A DNA stretch of 64,000 nt from positions 762,914 through 826,913 of the forward strand of contig NZ_QHKO01000001.1 in NCBI RefSeq assembly GCF_003260125.1, in the 5' to 3' direction. Shown here in pieces: positions 16,967 through 27,300 of the stretch. The DNA comes from Lujinxingia litoralis (GTDB lineage Bacteria; Myxococcota_A; Bradymonadia; Bradymonadales; Bradymonadaceae). The position numbers were made by a program, and so were the translations under genes. The notes under the pieces were generated by a model. That model saw only the letters and a program-made list of their open reading frames with translations. It was not told the origin of the DNA and searched no databases. Positions within the stretch are counted from its first letter, which is position 1, and each line of letters starts with the position of its first letter.

Positions 16967-17458
16967 GTGAGTCTATCGGCCCCGACAACCCGGGTGATGT
17001 TCTTCTGCCTGGGAAATATCTGCCGCTCTCCGCTGGCCGAGGCCCTCTTTCGCTACCATGTCGAGGAGCGCGATCTGGGGACGCGCTTCCACATCGAATC
17101 GTCCGGCACCAGCGCCTACCATGTAGGAGAGCCACCGGATCCGGGGAGTGTTCGTGTGGCGCAGGAGCGTCTGAAACTGGATATCTCGCATCAACGGGCC
17201 CAGCAGCTGTCCAGCTCCCACTTCGCCGCCTTCGACTGGCTGGTCGCGATGGACCGCTCCAATCTGACCCACGCGCGCCCGCTGAGCGGCACACATGGAA
17301 AGAAGCTCCTGCTGCTACGGGACTTTGAGCCGCAGGAAAGGCTTCGCGGCCAGAACGTTCCGGATCCCTGGGGCGGCGGAACCGAACACTTTGAACAGGT
17401 CTTCGAGATGGTCGAGCGCTGCACTCTGGCTCTGCTTGAAGACCTGCTCTCCCACTGA
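16967..17458 (+). CDS. Low-molecular-weight protein tyrosine phosphatase
   Basis: The 163-residue protein carries the CX5R loop CLGNICRS with Cys14 and Arg20 and the general-acid loop VPDPWGG with Asp133, so catalysis looks intact. FHIESSGTSAYHVGEPPDPG and LDISHQRAQQL are further family blocks. Some members act on bacterial tyrosine kinases, others on small phosphoesters; no tyrosine kinase is in the window. The start is GTG at 16967 with GGAGAG 5 nt before it. It sits 30 nt after the unknown 102-residue gene and 23 nt before the isoaspartyl methyltransferase. Confidence 0.92.
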   Translation: MSLSAPTTRVMFFCLGNICRSPLAEALFRYHVEERDLGTRFHIESSGTSAYHVGEPPDPGSVRVAQERLKLDISHQRAQQLSSSHFAAFDWLVAMDRSNLTHARPLSGTHGKKLLLLRDFEPQERLRGQNVPDPWGGGTEHFEQVFEMVERCTLALLEDLLSH

Positions 17459-17481
17459 GCACATTATCTGCGAGGGCTTCT

Positions 17482-18282
17482 ATGTCCGGCCCCTTTCTGA
17501 AGCACATCGTCCTGGCGGTGGCAGCTGCCCTGGTTGCCCCGCTGGTCCTCGGAGGCTGTGAGCGCCCGGCTACCGAGAGCGGCCCGGCGGCGTCTGTAGA
17601 GTCCGGGGGCAAGATGGGAACCATCGCCCCGAGCGACGCCCCCGACGCTGGCGAGCGCCAGGCAGAGCGCGACCGAATGGTCGATGAGCAGCTGGCGGCG
17701 CGGGGGATCAAGGATCGCAACGTGCTCGGCGCCATGCGTCGGGTGGAACGCCACCAGTTTGTTCCGGCGCCGGTCCGGCCCCGCGCGTATCAGGACTCCC
17801 CGCTGCCCGTCGGTAAGGGGCAGACCGCTTTGCAGCCCTACCTGGTGGGAATGATCACCGAGTTGGGGCGCGTCGAACCCGACCACCGTATTCTGGTGAT
17901 GGGTAGTGGTAGTGGCTATCAGGCCGCCGTCCTAGCCGAGATAAAAGCGCAGGTCGTTGCGGTTGAGCACCATTGTGAATTGGCCAACTGGTCCCGAGAT
18001 AGCCTGGCGCGCCAGGGCTATGACCAGGTCGAGGTTCACTGCGCCAAGGGGCAGGAAGGCTGGCCGGCCGGGGCCCCCTTTGATCGGATCATCGTGAGCG
18101 CCGCCGCGCCGGAACTCCCGCAGGCGCTGGTGAAGCAGCTCAAGCCCGGTGGCCGCATGATCCTTGGCCTGGGCTCGGGGGAGACTCAGGAGTTGACGGT
18201 CGTCGACAACGGTGCTGATGGAACCCTGACCATGAACGGTGTCGAGTTGGTACGCCTGGCGCCGATGCCTCAAAGCGAGTGA
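17482..18282 (+). CDS. Lipoprotein-type protein-L-isoaspartate O-methyltransferase homologue
   Basis: The family methylates isoaspartyl residues with SAM to allow their repair. The core (about 62-266) is clear: RDRMVDEQLAARGIKDRNVL, RRVERHQFVP, then SAM motif GSGSGYQAAVL (141-151) and FDRIIVSAAAPELPQ. Two features are odd. A lipoprotein signal with LVLGGC (Cys26) would place it outside the cytoplasm, where SAM is not expected. The usual GQTIS block reads GQTALQPY, and the acidic residue of the LEIGTGSG motif is Val. It may act in the envelope by another mechanism or be a binding protein. GAGG precedes the start; a strong terminator follows. Confidence 0.85.
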   Translation: MSGPFLKHIVLAVAAALVAPLVLGGCERPATESGPAASVESGGKMGTIAPSDAPDAGERQAERDRMVDEQLAARGIKDRNVLGAMRRVERHQFVPAPVRPRAYQDSPLPVGKGQTALQPYLVGMITELGRVEPDHRILVMGSGSGYQAAVLAEIKAQVVAVEHHCELANWSRDSLARQGYDQVEVHCAKGQEGWPAGAPFDRIIVSAAAPELPQALVKQLKPGGRMILGLGSGETQELTVVDNGADGTLTMNGVELVRLAPMPQSE

Positions 18283-18304
18283 AGTGAGCTTATGTTGAGT
18301 CGAT

Positions 18305-18335
18305 AAAAAAGCCGCCCTTAACGGGCGGCTTTTTT
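18305..18335. terminator. Strong bidirectional rho-independent terminator
   Basis: A 7-bp GC stem (18311-18317 with 18323-18329), loop TTAAC, is flanked by six A on the left and six T on the right. It therefore has a U tract on both strands. It sits between the convergent isoaspartyl methyltransferase and giant TPR genes and serves both. Confidence 0.92.
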
Positions 18336-18361
18336 ATGCGGCTTGCAAGGGGCTTTCGGGC

Positions 18362-21300
18362 TCAGGCGCCCAGGGCATCCAGGGCCTCTTGGCTGGGAGC
18401 ATGCCCGGCATCAACGCGCAGCGCGCGTTTGAACATGTCCCGAGCTCCCCGCTCGTCGCCCGTGGCCTGACGGATCGCTCCCAGATGGTAGTAGACCTCG
18501 ACCTTGTCCGAGTTGTCTTTGATGTTCATCTGATGCAGGAGCAGGATCTGGAAGATCTTGAGTGCATGTTCCATGTCCTGGCTTCGGAAGGAGAGCTTGC
18601 CCAGGCTAAGGAGGTTGGGGATGTACGTGGCATCGATTTTATGTGCCGCCTCATAGGCCTGACGGGCGGCCTGTTCATCACCGCCCTGCTCGGCGAGCTT
18701 GCCCTGCAGGTGGTAGAAGCGCACCACGTCTTTCATCTGGCGAGCCTCCAGCAGGGAATCGATCACCGAGTTCAAGAGAGGCGCGGCTTTCTCGAGCAGG
18801 CCTCCCTCAATGTAGGCATCGAGGAGCGGCTCCACGACGCTCAAATCATCGCCAGCCAGGCCGCGGGCCTCTTCGAGGGGAGCGATTCTGAGTGCGTCGT
18901 TATTGAGAGAGGTGCGAGCCAGCTCGCTCATCTGGAGCAAGATCATCACACGTTGGTCATCGCCCTCGGCAAGTTGTGCACGACGGGCCAGCAGGTTGTA
19001 GGCGCCCTGGTGATCATGAGCGCGCAGGTAAAGCGCATCGAGTTTCTCAAAGACGGCCTGATCGGCGGGGAACGCGTCGAGGATGGCCAGGTAGGTTTCG
19101 GCCGCCAGCTCGGGCGATTCGGCGTCGCTTTCCAGGGTATGGGCGCGTAGGAGCATCAGGTCATAGCGGGCCTGGTCATCGCAGGATTCGATGCGGCGAT
19201 CGATGACGGCGATCACATTCTCCCAGGCCTGTTGGGCCCGATAGATCGCCTCCAGCCTGTCGAGGGCCTCGCCGTGATGGGGGTCGGCTTCCAGGACGGT
19301 ACCCGCGAAGCCGGCTGCCTGGTCGAGCTGCTGGAGTTCCTCGTGGCAGATTTGCGCCATGATGAGGAGGTGGTGAACCTGGGCCTCCTGATCGGGCGCG
19401 CGATCGAAGTGAAGGCGATGCATGGCGAGGAGCTCGTCCCAGCGGCGTTCCTTGCGATAGAGCTCTCCGAGGGCCTGAATGACGTCGGGGTGATCATCAC
19501 GCAGCGCAAACGCGGCCTGATAGTCGTCGATGGCAGCATTGGCGTCGGCGTCGACGTCGTAGCGCAGACGCGCACGACGCAGGAGAAGACGCACGGTCTC
19601 CTGTTCGCTATCGGCCTGTTCGAGTTCGCGAGCCAGGAGGTCACGAAGCGCCTGGAAGTCTCCCAGGCCCTGGTAGACCTCCTCAAGGGCGCGGAGGATT
19701 TGCGGGTCCTCGGGAGCCAACTCCAGCGCGCGCTCGTAGGCGCTGAGTGCATCGGCGTGCTCACCGAGGCGCTCACCGCACACCTGACCCAGCTGATTCA
19801 GGAGTTCGAGGCGATGGGCGTCTTCGTCAACGCGGGTGAGGAGGCGCTCCAGCGTCGAGGCCAGGTCGTGCCATGCTTCGGTGATTTCGTAGAGCCCACA
19901 GAGAGTTTCCAGAACCTCGTGATCATCGCCTTCCAGGTCGGTCCATCCGACCAGGGCTTCGATGGCACCGGCGTGGTTTTGTAGTCCAAGCCGCACCCTG
20001 CCGAGTTCGGCGTAGATCTGAGCCTGTTCTGCCGCATCGTAGGAGGACTGGAGACGCGCGGAGAGGACGGCTTCCAGGCTGACATCGTCGCCCTGCTGTC
20101 GCGCGATTCGCTCGAGGTTGGTGAGGGCTTCGGGATGTCGAGGCTCCACAGCCAGGACCACTCGGTAGAGCGCGGCGGCCTGCTGGTCGTCGTGGAGAAT
20201 CTCGGTGGCCCAGCCGGCGGCACGCTCGGCGAGTTCGAGCTGCCGGACCGGATCGTTGAGGGATTCGACGATATCTTCGTAGAGCACGACCAGGGCCTCG
20301 AAGAGCCCGCGTTCACGCGCGATGGCCTCGATTTTCTCCTGAACATCAATGTCGTGAGGGTCTTCTCGAAGCGCCCTGCCCCAGTGAGCGTAGGCGGCCT
20401 CGACGTTATCGAGTTCCTCATATTCGAGTTGTGCGACCTCACGCAGGAGATCAGCGCGCTCGGCGGCCGACTCCACGCCCTCGAGCTTCATGAGGTAGAG
20501 ACGCGTGAGTTTTTCCCAGTCCTGAGCCTCGCGATAGGTGGGCTCGAGAAGCTCCAGGATGTCGGCCTGCAGGGTCTCAACCGAGCTGAGACGCTCCAGC
20601 CCTTCGATGGCACCGCTGTGAATGGGGTCTTCCAGGAGCACCCGGCGATAGAGGTCGAATGCTTCCAGCGGCTCTTCAAAGGCGACTTCGAGGAGGTAGG
20701 CGAGCTGGAAGTTGGTCTGAAGGAGTTCTTCGCCGTCAACGACCGCCTGTTTCTTGCGCAGGACGGCGGTGAGCTTCTCCCAGTTCTGCAGGGCCTGGTA
20801 GATGCGATCCAGCCAGCGGAGCGCGTCGAGGTCATACTCGTCGATCTCCAGCACGGCCTCGAAGTGTCGGATGGCTTCCTCGGCGTCTCCCATGCTCTGG
20901 GCATAGCCCTGGCCGGCGGCCAGGTGCATGGAACGGCGCACCTCAAGATCGTCGATTCCCAGCTCCAGGGCCTCTTCGTAGAGCGCGACGAGATCATCTT
21001 CGTAGCCCAGGTGTTGGGCCAGGAGTTGAAGTTGCTCCCTGAGGAAGTCCACCTGAGGCACATCTCGCAGCCCGCGGCCCAGGGTTGCGAAGGCTTTAAC
21101 GGGGAGTTCAAAGGCATCGATCTGAAGCTGAGCCAGGTCGATGTAGAGCCCGGCACGCTGTTCGGGTACCTGGATGAGTTCGATCATGCGCTCGTAGAGT
21201 GCTTCGAGTTCATCCCATTCTTCACCGGCACGGTAGGCCTGCTGGAGGGCCTGCCCGGCAGAGACCAGGACTTCGGGCCGGGTCATCAAGCGGAAGAGCG

Positions 21301-24300
21301 CCCCTCGGACCAGGTAGTTCTGGGGGTCCAGCGCCAACGCCGAGGCGTAACACTCCAGGGCCTGCAGAGGGTCGTTGAGGTGCTCGGCCAGCACGTCTCC
21401 CTGTCGAACCTGCAGAGCGGTGATGGCGTCGTGTTCGGCGGGGTCGTGAAGTTGCTGCCGAGCGATGAGCGCGTCGAGAAGTTCGGGCCAACGCTCATGG
21501 ACGTTGTAGAGATCGATGAGCGCGTCGAGAGCGAGGGTGTCCTCGGGGTTCAGGGCCAACGCATCGGAGTAACTCGCGATGGCATCATCGGGGCGATTGA
21601 GCAGATCACGGCGGAGTTCGCCCAGGCGATGAAAGGCCCGGGAGCGGAGGGTGTCGCCATCGACCAGGCCGAGCTTGTCGAGAAGCAGCGCCTCCAGCCC
21701 TTCCCAGTCCTGGAGGGATTCCAGGAGCCGCTCCATGACGACGACAAAGCTGAGGTCGGTGGGGTCCTCCTGGCGCAGCTCTTCGTAGAGACGCAGTGCC
21801 TGGTCGGGACGCGCCAGCGTTTCATCGTAAATGCGGGCGATGCGTATGCGGAGGCTACGCTGCTCCTCAGCGTCGTAGGTGTCCTCGAGTCGACGCTCCA
21901 AGATCAGGACCAAGGGCTCCCATCTGGCGAGTTCACCGTAGAGCTGCTGGAGTTTGGAGAGCGTGGCCTCGGCGTCCGGGGAGATCTCCACGCTCTGCTG
22001 GTAGGCAGCGATGGCGCTCTCTTTGTCTTCGAGGGGGCCTTCGTAGATGCGTGCGACGGCCGCCAGGAGGCGTCCCTGGTGGGCGACGTCATCGGAGCCT
22101 TCCAGCGCGCTGAGGTAGATGGGGATGACGCGCTGCCAGGCGTCGAGGTCGGTGGCCAGGACCTCGACGAGCTCTTCGATCTCGGCGTTGGAGGGGTCGA
22201 GGCAATAGGCCCGGGCCAGGGTCGTCAGCGCGCGAGCGCGCTCGACGTTGTCTTCGCTGATGCGGAGCATGAGCTGCGCGCGCTCGACCTGCGTCTGGAC
22301 CTTTTGGTCGACGTCTTCGAGGAGGGCTACCTTTTCTTCGAGGAGTTCGTCGATACGCTGCCAGGCGCGGTCCTCGTCATAGGTTTCGAGGAGCAGGTCC
22401 ACCAGCTGCAGGCGCAGGTGCTCCCAGGAGCCGCTACGTCGCTGGAGATCGTGACGTAGTCCTTCGAGTGCGCGAACGGAGGGACCATGCGCGGGCTCTT
22501 CCTCCAGGATGGTGCGGTAAGAAGCGATGGCTTCTTCCAGGGCATCGAGCTGAGACTCCTGGAGTCTGGCGAGCTTGAAGCGGTTCTCGATCACGACACG
22601 CGGGTCAAGCGCGTCGTCGATGCGCCACCGGTAGATTTCGGCCAGGTCGAACCAGCGCTCAACCTGCCCCAGAAGGCGCTCCAGCGAGGTGCGGTAGGAG
22701 GTTGAGCCGGGGTCGAGTTCCAAAAGGATGTTGTAGGTATCGACCGCGGCTTCGATGTCTCCGAGGACCTCTTCGAAGAGGAGCGCCAGCTTTTCGAGCC
22801 ATTGTGCGCCGGCGTCGGGTTTTTGTTCGGCCAGGAAGCGATAGTGATCGACCAGGGCTTGCCAGTCTTCGTCCCGGGCGAGCAGGCGCTCACGGAGATC
22901 GAGGGCGCGTTCAAAGTCCGGGGCGACCTGGATCGCCAGGTCGATGGCCTGCCGGGCGCGAGGCGTGTCCATGAGACGATCGGCAAAGATCTCGGCCTGC
23001 TCTACGCGCAGCGCGGACCGCAGAACGTCGTCCACCTCATAGCTCTCTCGCAGAATGGTGTCGTAGTGTTCGGCAAGCGCCTCCCAGCCGGCCTGAGGCG
23101 GGGACACCCGACTGGCGAGTTCAGCCAGGGCCTGGCGAGCAGGTTCATCGGCGGGAGCCAACGCGAAGATGCGACGGTGCACATCCCAGGCACGCGCCGG
23201 GTCGTCGAGTTCGCGGTCGACGATCTGCGCCAGTTCGCGCAGCCAGTTTAGACGCTGAGCCGTATCGTCACTGGCAGCTGCGCGCGCGTCGAGAATCTGT
23301 GCCAGCTTCGGGCGATCTTTGCGGACGCGATAGATCGGCTCCAGGAACTCCCCGGCGCTGCTTCGGAAATCGGAATGCTCGGCAAAGATACCTTCCAGAG
23401 CATCAATGGCATAGGGGTGCCCGGCATCAATCTCCAGCGCCCGGCCGTAGAGTTCGACGGCCCGTTGAATCTCGGCCAAGGGGCCTCGACAGAGGTCCGC
23501 CAGGGCCAGTTCGGCCTGGAGGATTTCGGATGGCAGGCTCGAGGCGGCGGCGATGTCGGTGTAGAGGTCGGCGAGCTCGTCCCAGCGCGACTGACTCTCC
23601 AGCAGACGGACCAGGGCCTGACGCGCTTCCGGGCTGCGAGGCTCCAGCGCGCTCAGACGTCTCCAGGTTTCTACGGCGGCGAAGGCGTCCTGGAGCTGCT
23701 CTTCCTGCATCGCGGCGATCTTGCGCAGGTAGGTCAGCGACTCCGAGGGTTTGGAATCGAGCAGCACCTCGTGCCTTTCTTCGAAGATCTCGATGAGGTC
23801 ATGCCAGCGTTCTTGCCGGTCGAGCAGCGCCATCAACGCCGGGAGCGCATCGGAGTGACCGGGCTCCATGGCGAGGACCTCGCGCAGGTGCATCTCAGCC
23901 TCCACCTCATCTGCGAGTGCATCGCCAAAGATGACCGCGAGTTTGAGGTTAAGGTCGAGGATTCGGGCCGGCTCGATGGCCCGTTCGAGCACTTCGCGCA
24001 GATGTTGAGTCAGCGTCTCCCAGGCTTCCTTTCGGCTGGCCAGGGAGATCAGCGCCTCCCCGTAGCTCTCACGGTCGGGCTCCAGCATCCAGGCCTGAGC
24101 GAAGCAGCTCATGGCGAGGTGTGCCTCATCGTCGAAGCGGTCGCGAGCGATAACCCCGCGGTCAAAGAGCGCGGTAGCTTTGTCAGCCGGGTCGAGGAGT
24201 TGAAGGCTGAGCCGCTCGAGCAGGTCGAGAAGCTTCTGCCACTGTCCCTGCTGCCGGTAGACCTCGCGCAGATCGGGCGCGACCTCTTCGATCCAGGCGT

Positions 24301-27300
24301 CGTCTTGAGCGAGCGCCTCCAGGCGTTCGATCGCGTCGGGCTGGCAGTCGATGCGGCCCAGAATGCTTCGATACACGCTCAGCGCCTCTTCCACGGCGAA
24401 GAGTTCGCCGGCGAGGGTCTGACCGAGTTTGAGTTCGAGTTCCAGGCGCAGGTCGGGGTCGCGGGCTGCGGGGCTGTCGAGGCGCTGTCGGGCAACCTCG
24501 ACCCAGTCGGCCCAGCGTGCTTCCGCCGAGAGGATACGGTCCAGCTGAGCCAGGGAGTGGAGATGCCCCGGGGAGTCGGCCAGCATACGGCGGTAGGTGG
24601 CGACGGTCTCTTCGACATCGTTGAGGTCGCGCTCATAGACCTCGGCCAGCCTGGCGAGCACGCCGATGCGAGCCGCGCCTTCTTCGACCGTCAGGGCCTT
24701 TCGCTGGAGGAGTTCTGCCAGCTCAAAGTGCTGAGCCTCCGCAGCATAGAGACGCTCCAGGGCTTCCATGACCTGCAGGTCATCGGGAGCGGCTTCCAGG
24801 ATCTGGCGGTTGGTGTCGATGGCATCCACCGGCAGATGCAGGACCTGTTCCTGGAGGATGGCGACTCGGCGCAGGAGTTTGAGGCGCTGAGCACTGTCGG
24901 CGACGTCCGCCTGACGCAGCAGGATAGCGCTCAAGCTCTCGGTCTCCCCGACGGCCTCGAAGAGACGCTCCAGGGCTTCCATCGCGCCGAGGTCGTTGGG
25001 GTCGAGCTCCAGGGCCTGCTCGAAGGCTGCGATGGCGCGGGAAGCGTCGTTGAGTTTCTGGCTTGCCAGTTGTCCGACGCGCTTCCAGATGGCCCCGGCG
25101 GCGAAGCTGTCGGCTTCGGCCGCGGCCTGCTCCAGGGTGTGGGCGGCTTCGTCGAGGGCATCTACGGCGTTGGCCAACTCGATGAGGCGTTTGCGCCGAT
25201 CTTCATCATCGGGCTGCAGGCGCACGGCTTGCGCCACGGCGTCGAAGGCATCACGCGGCCTGGCGAGCTTCTTCTGACGCAATCCGACGAGTTCATCCAG
25301 GATTTCGAGCTTTTCGAAGATGTCCTGGCTCATGTCCAGGCGAACGCTGAGGGCCTGGTCTAAGCGCTCATACTCCCCACGAAGTCGGTAAATGGGCTCC
25401 AGGGTCGTGGCGAGGTCGGTACGGAGCTGGGGCCAGGAGCCATCCTCGGCCAGGCGTTGGTCGAGGCGAGCAGCAAAGGCGAGTACGGCATCATCGCCGG
25501 GGTTGTCCTCCAGGAGGTCGATGGTGATGGAGAGGGCCCCGGAGAGATCTTCCAGCTGCTCGAATCGCAGGGTGGCCAGCCGGAAGAGGAAGGCACGACG
25601 ACGCTCGGGTTGCAGTGTCTGTTCGGCCTGTTCGGCGAGCAAGGCATCGAGGTCGTGCCAGGCCTCCTGAGTGCGCAACAGGCGCTCCAGGGCGTCGACG
25701 GCCTCCTCGTGCTCCGGGTCCATGGCGAGCACTTCGCGGAACACCTCGGTGGCGTCGACGGGGAGGTCGAGCGCCTCTTCGAGGAGGGTTCCGGCTTCGA
25801 GGAGAAAGCGAATACGGTCGTCATCCAGGTCCACGAGCAGCGCGCGCTTGCGCAGCATCTCGACCAGATCGTTGACCCGGGCCTCCTTCCGGTAGAGACG
25901 TTCCAGCGCCTCTACGGTGGGCAGGTCCATGGGGTCGTAGGCGTGGAGGCGCTCCCAGGCCTGGAGGGCCCGCTCGCGGTCCTGCATCTGATGTTCGCGG
26001 ATGGCGGCCAGGTGACGCAGGAGGTCAAAGCGCGTCGGGGAGAGATGACCTTCGAGCGGGCTCTGAGCGGTGAACATCTCCTCGATCAACGACCAGCGGT
26101 TGAGGCGCGCCCCGAGCTGCTCGACGCGCAACCAGATATCATCGCGTTCGGGATCGATGTGGAATTGGCGGCAGGCGCGTTCGAAGGCGGTTGGAACGTC
26201 GTTGAGTTCGTCGGCATAGAGCGGGATGAGTTCGTCGAGGATCTCCTGCTCTTCAAAGGGGTCCTGACAGACACGGTGGCGAGCCTCAAGCGCTTCGGCC
26301 AGGGGCTCATAGCTGGCCTGGTCGCGCAGGATGGGCTCCAGAAGCATGGCCGCATCCCGGGCGAAGTCATCGCGGGCCAGGAACTGGCGGGCCGCGTTGA
26401 GGGCGCCTTCATGTGCGGGGTTCTCCCCCAGGACTTCTGCATAGGCGCGCAGCGCACCGTGCTGGTCCTCGAGGTGGTCCCGCATCAGGTCACCGAGTTC
26501 CATCCGAGCGGCCCAGACTGCATCGGGGCCCTCGTAGACCGCCAGGGGGATCTCCCGCATGAGGTACTCGGCGACATCCTGATAGCGGTCGTCTGCGCGA
26601 TGGAGTTCTTTGACCCCGCGCAGTGCTCCCAGGTGGTCGGGGTCGCGGTCGAGGATCTCCATGTAGGTCTGGCGGGCCTCTTCCTTTTGGCCCAGAAGGG
26701 TTCGCTGAACGTCGGCGATCTTAGAGAGTTGGTCCACGACGTCAGAGTCGGTGGCCCCGGCCTCAATCAGCAGGTCGATCTGGGCGCGAAGTGCGAGGAT
26801 GCGATCATCGGCGCGCCCGGCCTCCTGGTAGAGAGGGTCAAGGGCAGCGAGCACCTCGATGGATTCGGGACGGCGCTCGCGCAGCACTTCGTACCAGTGA
26901 ATGGCGTCATCGATCTGCTGGAGGTCGCCAGCCAGCAAGGCGGCGGCGCGCAAGAAGAGAGTCTCCTGTGCGTTGGCGTCCTCGAGGCTCTGGGCCCTGT
27001 CCAGCCAGGCGTCGACCAGGGGTTGCACCATGGATGCCGCACGCGCGTAGGCGGTGGAGGCGTCGAGAATTTCGAGGTCTGCCGGGAAGAGTTCAAAGCA
27101 CTTCAAGGCCCAGCCCAGCGCCTGATCAGGCTGGTCGCGTTTGGCCTCAAGATCGGCCAGGGCAATCATGGTTTGCACACGTGAGCCAGCATCCTCCTGG
27201 CGGGCCAGGAGGAAGTGGTGAGCCTCAAGGGCGGCATCGACCTTCTCGGCCCGGCAGAAATAAGGGAGGAGGCGTTCGTAGACGAGGGCCTGCGCGGAGT

